A stretch of 64,000 bases of DNA from Heliopora coerulea (GCA_030142905.1 JASJOG010000286.1:186001-250000), one strand, 5' to 3'; positions 33,187 to 44,574 are shown, counted from the stretch's first letter. A program made the numbers and translations. Notes: generated by a model from the sequence alone, not told the origin.

Positions 33187-35130
33187 TTAAAATAAGGCAA
33201 GTGGAACAGACCTGATGTTTTCATTAAGGACAGGCTTAAATTTATCAATGAGTAAACTCTCCCGAATGAGTAACTCAAGGGGCGAGTTACCGGACGAAAT
33301 AATAGAAAAGTCATCGGCGGAGATGGTGTGATGAGAAGCTTTGGTGTGAGAAAGGATGCTAGACAGGCTAGTGTAAGATCTTTTCTTCCCCGTTAAAGGC
33401 GAGATTCCTAGGTGTTCCGAGATGCGTGTGTGTAGAAGGCGTCGAGTTTGCCCTATATACGATGCTCCGCAGCATCGACACGTGTATTGATAAACAACAT
33501 GCGATCTCATTAATTTCGGAATAACATCCTTGAACCGGAAGAAACTAGACAGACGTTTGTTAGACTTAAAGATAACCCGTAGCTCAACTTGAGGAAAACA
33601 GGAGAGAAGTTTTGTTAACTGTGAACGGATTTGGAGGCAATGTTTCCCCGTAAATGGCATAGAAAGATAAATGATACGTTTAGAGACATTGTAATTTTTA
33701 GTGGAAATTGAAAAAACTTTATCGAGAAATTTACCAAGGCAAAGGTCAAAGAAGGGAGTAGGATACCCATTGTTAGTGAGAAAATTTTTGAGCTTGATGA
33801 CTTCCGAATGAAAGATGTGGTAGGAGGAGCATATCTTAAAATATCTGTCGAGAAGGGTGTAGACAAGTCCACGTTTAAATGAAAGTGGGATAAAACTGTC
33901 AAAATTAGTAAAAAGTCCCGAAAAAGTAGGTTTACGATAAACCGAAGTGGAAAAAAAGTTGTTACGTTCAATTAAAACGTCAAGAAATGGAAGAGTATTA
34001 TTTGCCTCAGTCTCGCTCGAAAATTTAATACTGTTGTGCTGTGAATTTAAATAATCTAAAAAGGGCTTAACGTGATCGGGACAGCGAAATATAACAAAGC
34101 AATCATCAACATAACGTCGATAAATTAACGGTTTAAAATTTCTAGGGCAGTTATCCAGCCAGACCTTTTCATGATAACATAAAAAAGTGTTGGCAAATGA
34201 AGGACCTAAGGGGGACCCCATAGCCACACCATCAACCTGTTCGTAGAGACGGCCATTAAAAAGAAAGTGACAATTTTTAACAGCAAAATAAAGAAGTTTC
34301 CGAAATTGTGCATGTGAGAAGCCCGAACATTGTGTAGAAGAAGAGAAGAGCCTATTAATTATAATATCAATTGTTTCATCAATGGGGATATTGGTGAAAA
34401 GGGATGAGATGTCAAAGCTTGCCATAAAGACCTTGTTGGTGTCAAGATCAAGATTGCGAAGCTCTTCAACAAAAGAAAAAGTGTCAGTGATTGTATACTG
34501 ACCTACAGAGATCTCACGCAAGTAAGAGACAAGATATTTGGCAAGATTATAGGAATGGGTGCCCAAGGCAGAAAGAATAGGTCTTAGAGGGAGGTTAACT
34601 TTATGTACCTTAGGCAGTCCATATAATATACCGGGTCTGGAGCCTGTTGGACAGAGTTTTTCATACAGTTCATCGGTGATAGCGTTCTCTCTTTTTAATT
34701 CTTTGAGGAAATTTCGGAGCTTGTTCTCTTTGTTTAGGGTAGCTTTGACCGGATCGGATGTCAACAACTTGAACTTTGTTTCGTCATTTAGGACTGCATC
34801 CATTTTGCTGGTGTAGTCAGAACGGTTAAGAATAACAACTCCGTTTCCCTTGTCAGGTTTAATTAAAACAATGTTTTTATCTTCTTTAAGTCCTTTCAAA
34901 GTTTTATAATCGTCCGATGTTAGTAAGAAGTTAGGTGGAGTGAAGTTTTTATAGCCGGACAAGGCGATGTCTTTTAGTTTAGTTTTGACGAAATCTTCGG
35001 TAGCGTTAGAGGCAGGGGAGATAGTTTCACGATTTAATTGTCTTTGTAACAATTCAAAAGGGACAAGAAAACCACAGTAGTCCAGTTTTGAGCAAGGGAT
35101 TGAAAAGATATATCGTATTTATAACCTTAC
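33187..35130 (-). CDS. Penelope-like reverse transcriptase with GIY-YIG endonuclease, 5'-truncated
   Basis: Open from inside the 5' inverted repeat (about 35130) to the stop at 33187, more than 620 residues without a lesion. Reverse transcriptase landmarks in order: KPDKGNGVVILNRSDY, GLPKVHK, FDISSLFTNIP (motif A), GVAMGSPLGPSFANTF and YVDD (34102-34113). The C-terminus has the GIY-YIG nuclease signature CGASYIGQTRR (around 33452-33470) with a CxCC cysteine pair just before it. Complete PLE proteins are usually longer at the N-terminus, and no ATG start is evident near the 5' edge (TTG opens the frame at 35052), so this copy is 5'-truncated but retains both enzymatic domains. It would copy its RNA into a nicked chromosomal site. 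Confidence 0.85.
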
Positions 35131-35339
35131 CTTATCCATCATCTATGTTACTTTGAAAATGTTGCGCGTTAGCAACGAAACGTCAGTAAAGCTTGTCTAA
35201 ACTAACATGTTTTGTTATTTATCGTGTTTTATCCTGTTATGGCTATTCACATTCGAATTTTGAGCTGGGCATTAATATTCATCCTACGACTACGATTCCC
35301 GCCTGGTAAATCCTTGGTCAATATTCTAACAGATTGTGT

Positions 35340-37150
35340 TTTTCGATATTTTGATTACGTGGTGGTTATCTAGTTTCTACAAACGATTTGCCTGATGGTC
35401 AGCGGATTCGGTGCTCACTACAAAGTACATCGTTTGGGATCACCTGGTGAATGGCAACGAGTGTCTGTTTGATGGCACACCAAGGAAACCTTGGTTATAA
35501 AAACGAATGTTGCCGAGGTCCAGAATACGAAGCAATAATCTAATTGTTGAACGGGTTCAATAAAGTTCAATATACTGGTAAGAAAGGGGGGGGGGTGTCC
35601 CATGTCTCTCCTGGGTCTCCCTAGGAACGCTTATGTTCTTTAGGTCAAAACATCGATAAGAGTGTTCACTCACTGGATCTTATGAATCAGATAAGCCGTT
35701 TGGGGCTTGAAACAACTGAACCCAGATCGCAGTTCTTAAAAAGATATTACGGCTAACTTCATCAGAAAAAACCTTCTCTAGTTAAGAGATAATCTCTTAA
35801 AATAATTCCAACCAGTTCATTAGATGCAATCTGAGAAATTTGTGCATCAAAATTTCACGATTTCTGGATTAAGTTAATCGGCTTCTATGAACAACCAGCC
35901 TTTAAGGGAAATACAAATCCTATAATCGCTATTCGATATTCGCTTGTATGTAAGGGCATTCGTCTTCTAGAGAAAATTCAAATTGTTTGGATGATTGTAG
36001 GTTAGAGATTTGGTCGCTTAAAACTGGCTATCTTGTACTTCTGTTACCTAACATGGCTTAGTGGATTTTACGCCCAAGAGAACGTCTCTAATAATGTATG
36101 TAAATGCATGAAACGCGACTGAATTCTCCATTAAAGTTTCGTCATATAACATTAGAATTACGGATTACAAACCCTTTGTTATTCTTCTTCAATATTTTGT
36201 TGGTCAAGAATAAGTGTTATTGCTAAATTTAATTGTGCATGTTTCTCCACTTCGCATTTAGCTAACAATGATAAGCCGATTGAAATTATCAAGTTGTCCA
36301 CTTTATAAAGAGATGTGAAGTAAAGTTGTTGATAGTAAAACTAAATAGTTTTTGCCTGGAGCTGACTCCTGTTTGTAATCGCGAGGTATCAATAGTAACG
36401 GAGTGTGCTTGAGATGGAGTTCATTCTATGTTACATGAATTCAAAACGATATGGAGTAAAAGACAGAATTAGTTGCCATTCAATAAATAACGGCAGTCTT
36501 TGCTGTTATGATGATAAGTGATACTTCATGAGTGATGGGTCGAGGTCTTTTGCCCTGGTTGGTTGGATTGTCCAGGAGCGCTTGTAGCACCACAAGGGTT
36601 GTCGAAATTAACTAATCATATGAGCTCATAGTGACTTACAATACAATAAATCTGATGGAGCAATAAGACGGATCAGATGTTCTTGGTGCGTTTTAGGGTA
36701 AAATTCGTTGGTTTAATTGAACTGCGCTTGCAGCCCCATCATGTACACTATTTATATGGAATTAAACAGGTCATTTTACGCTGGGAATTATAACCTGGGA
36801 ACAAGTAATCATTCCATCTAAGCTCTATCGATGTTTCCTCAAGGTTAGTCCACGACGCTCCAGTACTGCGATATTTGAGACAAAATCACGTGCTGAAGTG
36901 AATGAGCCGGACAGCGGACGTAAACAGCTACTGCAAACTAAGATACCAAAAATATCAACTTAAAAAGCTTACCAAATTCACTTCTGTAGCGCCTTTGCAA
37001 ACAGGGAAAATTTTAGAAATATTCTTACCAAAGATTTACATTTGTTTAGTATGTCCACGGCCCGAAATAGGAGATGGATACAACTCCAGGAGAATGTCTT
37101 GCGGATTCAAGATAATTCATCGCATTACGTCATGATTACTCTTATGAAAA
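35340..37150. other. Non-coding, nothing recognised
   Basis: Short frames only. A G-run near 35586 and scattered AT-rich sequence. No element ends supported. Confidence 0.35.
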
Positions 37151-37159
37151 TCTAAGATG

Positions 37160-37410
37160 TCGTTTGAAATGTGAAAAGCATTTGGAATTAGAACATTCTT
37201 ACGAACGAAATTTTTCCGTTCACATGTGAAATGGGAACGTTTTCACATAAGAAATACTTAATTCACATATGAAATGACCTAGTTCAAATTTTCACCTGTC
37301 AAATGTTGGTGTTTGAAACATGCGTGCCACATATGAAATGGAGAACCCGCATTTAAAAATTAATTTCGTATATGTAATTTTCATTTCGAATATGGGATTA
37401 AAACAATTGA
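37160..37410. repeat. Cluster of short palindromic TTCACATATGAAAT-type motifs
   Basis: Variants of TTCACATRTGAAATG occur about six times in 250 bp (for example 37211, 37262, 37329), separated by unrelated sequence. It resembles the subterminal boxes of the Tc1-like element in style but not in sequence, and may be the end of an unknown DNA transposon. Confidence 0.4.
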
Positions 37411-37544
37411 CGTGTTAAATATGATTGAGATGAGGTGAAATTGCATGAGAAATTTTTTCAAGGATAGTTCAACAAAAGATCAGATGGCGATGACAGCAGC
37501 CGAAGCCTTAGTTTAGTGATGGATGGGTATGTTTGACATTCCAA

Positions 37545-38200
37545 AAGCAAATTCAGTCTGATAACGGAACACATTTTTCGTCAACTTTATTAAAAACAGT
37601 TTGTGAGCAGCTTGGGTTTACATAAGTGCTTAGTAGTTCTTGGTATCTTATATTCTGGGAGAATAAATTGTCAGAAGGAAACTCTGAATAACTGTCTGGT
37701 GGTGGTTTTTGGTTAATTACTTTGACACTTCAGCAGTAATGCTGCAAATGGTAGCGTATGTCATCAATTCAGAGCCTTCCACAACCACAGGAATTAGTCC
37801 TGTTGAACAGTGTTTAAAAATTAAAAAAAAAGTAAACACCCCAAAAAAAGCCCCCAAACAGACCGGCACAGTTTTTGTTTCCTTTGTAGGATTACGAAGA
37901 TGATGATAGATAGCGATGAAAAAAACTTACCGACCGAGAAAAAGAAGACAAGATTATTGCAGCAGAACGCTAAGAAGTAGGAGAAAGTTGTGCAAAAGGC
38001 AAGAAAGAAGATGAAAGATTCACAAGAGCAACAAGTAAGAAATTAAAAGCAACTGAACAAGTCCATCACAACAAGTTATCACATCAATGATATGGTAATA
38101 AGGAAGTACTACAGTAAAGATTTAGAGCAAACTTCGAAATTCCCGTCGGTGTCCTCAAATTTCTGTTGTACAAACAGAACCAGTAAGTTGTCAAATTAGA
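37545..38200 (+). pseudogene. Degenerate retroelement integrase fragment
   Basis: Pieces of an rve integrase core in changing frames: QSDNGTHFSSTLLKTVC (the second catalytic Asp region), then AYVINSEPSTTTGISPVE from the end of the core domain, then YHINDMVIRKYY resembling the C-terminal region of gypsy integrases. Stops and shifts separate them. The family is most like Ty3/gypsy. No LTR could be linked to it. Confidence 0.55.
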
Positions 38201-38209
38201 GTGAAGTAC

Positions 38210-39340
38210 GGCGGCCAAGACAGTGGCGTGATTAAGGTAGGGAACAGGGGAAACCTGTACCCCCCCCCCCCCTTATTTTACTGCCATGATAAAGTTATTT
38301 TATGAAATATTACACAAAATATCTTGGTACGCTCCTAGTCTGAATCCCGTACGCCTAAAATGTAAAACAAAGCAAGTAGGTTTTCTCCCAAAGACAAAAT
38401 TCTCCGTAGCCATGGTTTGAGTTCCCAGTTTGCCGCGCAAAAATGTACGTCTGGCCACGCTGAGCAGAGGAGTCATGACAGTACAATGAACTGTTGCCTA
38501 GGTATTGGCAAAGAGCCTCCATAAAGTTGAACAAGCGAGGGTAATGAGCAGGAGCCACTGCCTGGTGAACCACTATCCATTTACCAAATAGAGGCAATGT
38601 TTCAAACAAAGTTCTTACAGTCAGTTGCCCCACCAGAACTCCGCTAGGTTCGCCTTTGGCCACCTACCTGTACACAGTCAAAAGAGAATCAGTAATATAT
38701 GTGATTACTATCAGCCACCACTGGTGCAAACACTGGAGGACCATGTATATACGATTAAAAATTGTATAGTAAACAAGATAGGAGAGGAGTGTGATGATGT
38801 AAGTCATTTATTAACTTTATTGGATTCGTGACGTAACATGTTGCTGTTATTTTCGTATAGACAGGTTAGGGTCGTGACAAGAAGGTATTCATCAGGAGGA
38901 GGTGACCGGGCAGTACTGGGTACTAAATAAAATAGAAGATAGGGAATTTTGAAAGCAGGTGCTGCGGTTTTTGTTCAATTGTCACCGGGTGGTGACACGT
39001 CAACATTTAGGATTAGGATTAGAATCAGTGTTAGGATTGGGGTAGGGTAACGTTTAGGATTAGGACTAACCCTAACCCTAACCCCAATCCTCTCTATAAC
39101 CCCAACCATAATCCTAGTCTCAACTCTAACATTCAGAATATTCCTGAATCTCAAGACCGCTGTATAACGTTCATTTATTTTATTATCCATTTAACGATTC
39201 ATTACACCTTGTTTACATAATCTCACCTGTCTCTTTTTCCTGCCTTTCCTTCCTTCCCACGTGACTTACCGAACACTACATCTCTTCTTATCAAAGAAGA
39301 AAATTTAGCTCTAACACAAGGAAAAATTAAAAGACCTAAT
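38210..39340. other. Non-coding; includes telomere-like tract
   Basis: CAGTGGCGTGATTAAGG near 38220, followed by a C-run, resembles a hAT end. 38998-39130 is the telomere-like tract listed separately. No gene supportable. Confidence 0.35.
38998..39130. repeat. Head-to-head degenerate telomere-like repeat
   Basis: A run of TTAGGA/TTAGGG-type hexamers (TTAGGATTAGGATTAGAATC) changes at about 39065 into CCCTAA-type hexamers (CTAACCCTAACCCTAACCCC). The strands therefore switch polarity in the middle. Interstitial and decayed. Confidence 0.7.
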
Positions 39341-39361
39341 GGTTTTTTAAATGTACAAAAT

Positions 39362-40545
39362 TCATAAACGATTGTTCGTTTTCTCTTGTATTTCTAAAAT
39401 CCGTAGTATTAGAGGCATTCGTGCCTTTTGTTGCATTGTTTCATTTCTCATTTCGTCCTTCATGTATTCCTCTTGCCCAAGACCTGTATTCGCAGGTAAA
39501 TTCGTGCCTTTACCACTATTCCTCGATGGTGGTACTTCGTAAACTGCTGTGAAATTCCTGATTATCTGTGGCTCGTTCAGCCTTCTTAGCAATAAACTTG
39601 TACCCTTCTTTCCTTCGACGGTGTATGGTTTCGGGTTGTACGTGCTCAACAACTTAGATTGCCGGTTCTGTCGGAGGAGTACTTCGTCACCCTTTCTTAT
39701 GTCAGAAGAAGCTGCATGTCTGTTCTTGTCTGCGTATTCCTTAATCTTCTGCTTTCAAATGCTGTCTTAATCCATGACGGAATGAAGAACAAATCCGAAT
39801 TCGGGAACTCCTTCCGTCTGTCCAGGAAGTGATGGTAATTTCGTGCAAATATTCCTTCCAAATAGAAGAACTGCAGAAGTTCTACCTGTCGCACTATGGG
39901 CTGTGAATTGGTGGTTAAGTAAAAAGATGTCTACCTTGTTTCTCCAATTCTTTCCTTCGGCTTGGGCGGCTCGTATGGTTTTCTCAGTTGTGCATTTGAA
40001 TTGCACGATCTCTGAATTGGCTTGAGGACAATATGGGGTAACATCGCGGTGCTTGATCCCATAAGCGCTGCAATACGATTCGAATTGCTCTGATGTAAAT
40101 TGTGACCCATTGTCGGTAACAATTTCTACAGGTAGACCGCGCGTAGCAAAACATGATTTCATTTTCTTAATTATGGCCCCCATAGTCGTGCTCTTTATTA
40201 AGGAAACTTTCTTCTGACAGGAACATGAATCAATGAAAACGAGAAAGAATTTGCCAGTCGAAAACGGCCCGCACAAATCAGTATGTAAAACACTCCATGG
40301 AGTTGCTTGTATTGGTGACATGTGGAGAGGTTCTGGACTTGGTATTAGTCCTTGAGCTTGACACGAAATGTACGAGCGGATTAAGTGTTCCACACCTCTG
40401 TCGGTGCAATGCCACCACACCTTTTCCTTCAATAAATGTTTTGTTCTAAAGATATGTTGATGTCTTTCGTGTGTTAACTGTAGCGTGGACATTCGAAGAC
40501 TGGCTGGAATTATAATGCGCGACTCTCGAAGAAGTCACCTAGCGA
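39362..40545 (-). pseudogene. Ty3/gypsy integrase remnant
   Basis: The main frame 40492-39767 encodes an HHCC zinc-binding region (HERHQHIFRTKHLLKEKVWW ... CQAQ) and an rve core: Asp in HTDLCGPF, Asp in IVTDNGSQFTSEQF, and Glu in PQANSEIVQF where active enzymes read PQxNGEVER. A TGA near 40540 interrupts the upstream continuation. After a break the C-terminal domain follows (39652-39362, NPKPYTVEGKKGTSLLLRR). Integrase inserts retroelement DNA into the genome. The broken frames and altered Glu motif mark this copy as dead. No reverse transcriptase or LTR was found next to it. Confidence 0.8.
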
Positions 40546-40689
40546 CGACAGTAAAAAAACCCAAAATTATCAAATGTTTTGAACTACTGATCAATCAACC
40601 ACCTGCATGATGAAATCTTCTCTACCGTAGTATTAATAACTTTGTTAGGTAGCGTTCGATTACTCATATGATTTTAATGCCTCTATTTT

Positions 40690-40826
40690 TAGATCATTCA
40701 TATGATATGTACTGTATATATAATACTTATATGTATCATATATATCATATATATATCACATATATCACATATATCATACCTATCATATATATCATAATTA
40801 TCATATACATCATAATTATCATATAT

Positions 40827-40870
<44 letters not shown>

Positions 40871-41060
40871 ATATGTCATATATCATATACATCATATATG
40901 CCATGTATATCATACATATCATATATATCATATATATCACATATATCATATATATTACATATATCATTTATATGATTTAATGCATATGATATATATGATA
41001 TATCTGATATGAGATACATGATATATATGTTATACATCTAAGATATGATATATATCACAT
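40690..41060. repeat. AT-rich microsatellite (TATATCAT and AT repeats)
   Basis: Variants of CATATATAT and ATATCAT with a pure AT run near 40828-40866. The long open frames on both strands here (tyrosine/isoleucine repeats) are artefacts of the repeat. Confidence 0.9.
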
Positions 41061-41220
41061 AGCTTTGTGTCAAAAAGCATAGCTTTTTTATCTTGATTTT
41101 GTATTAATCTATTAATTCTTTCAGTGTATTACTAGCCGTGTATTTTCAAGGTAATACAGTCCACTGGATTATTTTTATTTTGATGTTTGTTATTAATTGC
41201 TATTTTTTATGGTTTTGGAT

Positions 41221-41576
41221 TTTTTCTGTTTTAGAGCAGGTAATTGGAACCACACTGGTGTTACAGTTGTGTAGTTGTGATTGTCTAACGATTGGGAGTG
41301 AAACTGTTAATGATCGAACGCGCTTTTAGCCGCGGGCTATAGTGAGTGTGACATGGCTACACTAGTGATATGCCATGTAGAGTTGAGTGAATGAGTATGA
41401 GTCTTTAGTTTCACAGTAAATCGTGGAGTATACAGTTGTGTTGTGAAGGTGTATTAGTAATTACCACAAGTGCGATACGGGAATTCAAAACCGACCACCC
41501 GGCCTTAGGGTTTTACCAACAGTTAGACGGCTACGCAGTTGGCCATGCAGTGTAGAGTTTAATAAAGAAGTATGTA
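41221..41576 (+). repeat. LTR-like dispersed repeat, copy 2
   Basis: Partner of 23703-24064. It ends at ...TTTAATAAAGAAGTATGTA, immediately before the PLE terminal sequence that carries the hammerhead at 41649, so that PLE end may have landed at or near the LTR edge. Confidence 0.6.
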
Positions 41577-41648
41577 TGAATACAGAGAGAAAGAGTAAAA
41601 GATGCCTAACATTGTCTCGTGCATAAATAATCTTGGGACACAACCCTG

Positions 41649-41686
41649 GACGTACGTTTCGGCCTTCTGTGGCCTCTTCAGCAGGG
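41649..41686 (-). ncRNA. Hammerhead ribozyme motif, type I, all three stems
   Basis: Minus-strand order: CCCTG, CTGAAGA core (41675-41681), stem II GGCC (41671-41674) with loop ACAGAA and GGCC (41661-41664), GAAA (41657-41660), CGTACGTC ending in the cleavage triplet GTC (41649-41651), then CAGGG. CCCTG and CAGGG close stem I with five pairs. Stem III is the palindromic ACGT/ACGT. All conserved core bases of the hammerhead are present. It lies in a PLE-type terminal sequence (about 41580-41745) older than the PLE inserted next to it. Confidence 0.75.
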
Positions 41687-41826
41687 ATTTGGGGTTGGCA
41701 GTCAATGTTATACTGTCGGAAGAAAAGCGAGAAACAGTAAAAAACACAATAAAATAATACTTCCAAAACTTCTGGTTAGCAAAAAGGATAGTTATAAATT
41801 TAAAAAACACGAGAATACTTTTCAAA

Positions 41827-41859
41827 GACATGTTTCGGCAAAACTTATGCCATCTTCAG
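41827..41859 (-). ncRNA. Hammerhead motif in the left inverted repeat of the PLE
   Basis: Mirror of 44542-44574: CTGAAGA (41853-41859), stem II GGCA/TGCC, GAAA (41833-41836), CATGTC with GTC at 41827-41829. The core is complete. Confidence 0.65.
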
Positions 41860-42003
41860 TTTACAAGATGATGTTTGCAAGGCTTTAAATAAGAATTATA
41901 GTATGAACAAATTAACTAATTACAATGACGATATGTTAGATGATTAATTACAATGACAGTGTGCTGTGTGAGGATTAACGGAGGCGGTATCAGACGATAA
42001 TTA

Positions 42004-42300
42004 CTAGCAGAGGAAGGTGTTGATATGTTGCATTTGTGTGTTTAATTCTGGTTTTTTATTTTGGATGTGAATAGCTTCTTTCAGTTTGAGCATGAAAGTG
42101 GTTTTGGCCGAATCTAAAATTTTAAAGCAGTTAGGTGTGTAATGGTTTTTGCAGTTTATAGAGTTATTGAGGTGTTTAAAGATGTGAGAATTTCGATCAG
42201 TTAAAGTGTGCTCTTTGATCCGCGTTGAGAAATGGCGAGAGGTTTCACCAATGTAGCGGGAATTACATCCCGCACAAGTAAATTCATAAAAGTTTATCTG
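42004..42300 (-). pseudogene. Inverted GIY-YIG endonuclease fragment at the 5' end of the PLE
   Basis: Encodes the same C-terminal stretch as 44113-44397 (EFTCAGCNSRYIGETSRHFS through MQHINTFLC) with one or two changes, on the opposite strand. It is the mirror copy of the element's own 3' end. It has no start codon of its own and joins the forward gene at about 42300-42314. Confidence 0.85.
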
Positions 42301-42313
42301 TTTCCCTCTACCA

Positions 42314-44397
42314 AACACCACCTATCGCGATGTCCACGCCATCAGAAAACGTTTACTACGAAGTGCCATACTAAAGCGTTTCCTTGAACAAAAGAAATTA
42401 GTCCAAAACGTATGCAAGATTGAAAATATCCTCAACAGCACACTGAGCTCTTTTGACTGGCTGATACTAAACCGATCCTTAAAGAAGAATATTGAAAAAC
42501 GTATCAACAAAATAATCGCAACACACCAAAAGAAACTGCGTAACTTGACTAAAAATACAACTCTTCCTCTGACCCACAAGGAAACGGTAACCAACTTATC
42601 TTCGCACAAACTCACGGACGATGAACTAGACATCTTGAAGAATGGAATGGACTTCTCCATCAGACCTGCACGCCTCGACAAGACTGATGTTCTAGCCTCG
42701 TTTGAAATGATTCACCAAACTATGAAACGTAATCTCAGAAACTATGATCAAACTGCAAACCTCAAAACCGAAATTGCTCATCTCGCGCAAAACTACGTGT
42801 CGTCTTACAAACCCACATCTACCGACTTAAAGAAACATCCCATCCTACGGAACATTAGAAATAATCGAGAAATCATTGTTCTAAAACCAGACAAGGGAAA
42901 TGGCATAGTCATAATGGATCGCAAGGTATATAAGGACTGTTGTCTTAATATAATTAATGACAAAACTAAGTTTAAAAATCTAGTGAAAGACCCGACATTA
43001 AGCAGAGAAAGTAAACTCCAACGGTTCCTCAGGAAACTTAAATCTAAAGGTTCTTTAGATGAAACCGCATATCGAGATATCTGTCCTAAAGGCTCACAAC
43101 CTGCCAGATTTTATGGCCTTCCCAAATTACATAAACAGAGGGAAAGAAACGCACCACCGCCTTTCAGACCGATTGTCATATCTTTCGACGTACAAAACCT
43201 TTTCACGAATATTCCTCTCAACGAAACTATAAACATCGCTATCGATATCATTTTTAAACACAATCTTAATTTTCCCATTAACAGAACTGACCTCAAAATG
43301 CTATTTTCATTTGCTACTACTCAATCTCACTTCTTGTTTAATGATTTTATTTACGACCAAATTGACGGAGTCGCTATGAGTTCTCCTCTTGTTCCTTTTT
43401 TAGCTAATCTTTTTATGGGATACCATGAAAAATCCTGGCTTGAAAACTACAAAGATTCGAAAATCTCAATTTACCGCAGATATGTTGATGACATTTTTTT
43501 TTATTTGACAACGAACACGACGCTATGTTATTCTTTGCTTACATCAACGCTCAACATCCCAACATAAAATTCACTCACGAAAAATAATTAAATGGTAAAC
43601 TTCCCTTCCTTGATGTTTTAGTAGATAATTCGTCCAACGTTTGTGTCACTTCTGTCTTTCGTAAAAAAAACTATACTGGACTTTTAACAAATTTTTTCAG
43701 TTTCACGCCGCTAAACTACAAAACAAGTCTAATTCGCACTGTCGTTCACAGGACATTCAAAATTAACAATACCAACGCCGGCTTAAACAAAGATCTCAAC
43801 AAACTGTCAGAAATTCTCAAACGTAATTGTTTTCCTTCGCACTTTATTGACAAAATCACAAAACAATATTTAAGGACACCCAGACAAAACCCTGACAAAA
43901 ATGTTTCCAACAACTCGGAAAATACCAATATCCACTATCTCAAACTCCCTTACATTGGTAATTATTCTAGACTTACCCAAATCAAAATAAGACAATTGTG
44001 TAGACGTTTCTGTAAAGACCTTAGCATCAAACTAGTGTTCTCTACCTTCAAAATCAAAACTTTTTTCAGTTTCAAGGACCCGATTCCCACAGCTCTTAAA
44101 TCATTCGTAGTTTATGAATTTACTTGTGCGGGATGTAATTCCCGCTACATTGGTGAAACCTCTCGCCATTTCTCAACGCGGATCAAAGAGCACAATTTAA
44201 CTGATCGAAATTCTCACATCTTTAAACACCTCAATAACTCTATAAACTGCAAAAACCATTACACACCTAACTGCTTTAAAATTTTAGATTCGGCCAAAAC
44301 CACTTTCATGCTCAAACTGAAAGAAGCTATTCACATCCAAAATAAAAAACCAGAATTAAACACACAAATGCAACATATCAACACCTTCCTCTGCTAG
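42314..44397 (+). pseudogene. Penelope-like reverse transcriptase/GIY-YIG gene, broken
   Basis: The frame is open from 42314, upstream of the ATG at 42545, to 43567. It has the N-terminal PLE region, KPDKGNGIVIMDR, GLPKLHK, FRPI, then SFDVQNLFTNIP, GVAMSSPL and YVDD (43481-43492). Compared with the intact PLE at 33-35 kb, about 50-60 residues are missing between FRPI and SFDV. The frame is lost in a T-run at 43494-43502 just after YVDD, and a stop lies near 43587. The remainder (43600-44397) continues in another frame to the GIY-YIG domain (CAGCNSRYIGETSRH) and ends at 44397. A deletion in the catalytic domain plus the shift means no activity. Confidence 0.85.
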
Positions 44398-44541
44398 TAA
44401 TTATCGTCTGATACCGCCTCCGTTAATCCTCACACAACACACTGTCATTGTAATTAATCATTTAACATATCGTCATTGTAATTAGTTAATTTATTCATAC
44501 TATAATTCTTATTTAAAGCCTTGCAAACATTTTTTTGTAAA

Positions 44542-44574
44542 CTGAAGATGGCATAAGTCTTGCCGAAACATGTC
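44542..44574 (+). ncRNA. Hammerhead motif in the right inverted repeat of the PLE
   Basis: CTGAAGA (44542-44548), stem II GGCA and TGCC with a 7-nt loop, GAAA (44565-44568), then CATGTC ending in GTC (44572-44574). Stem III is AC/GU with a two-base loop; stem I shows about four pairs (GTAAA with TTTG). This is the short-stem-III type I form reported from PLEs. Confidence 0.7.

Larger units (their letters stand above)
32906..35338 (-). mobile_element. Penelope-like retroelement with inverted terminal repeats
   Basis: Element 32918-35326, flanked by identical 12-bp direct repeats CTAACAGATTGT (32906-32917, 35327-35338). Inverted terminal repeats of about 183 bp lie at 32917-33099 and 35110-35294 and are nearly identical. 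A further 32 bp (35295-35326) lies outside the repeat only at the 5' side of the gene. PLEs are known to carry such pseudo-LTRs in direct or inverted order with a 30-40 bp tail, so limits and class agree. Near-identity of the arms suggests a fairly recent insertion. Confidence 0.9.

Noticed and set aside
40668..41012. Long open frames rich in Tyr/Ile/His on both strands
   Set aside because: Direct product of the TATATCAT/AT microsatellite.
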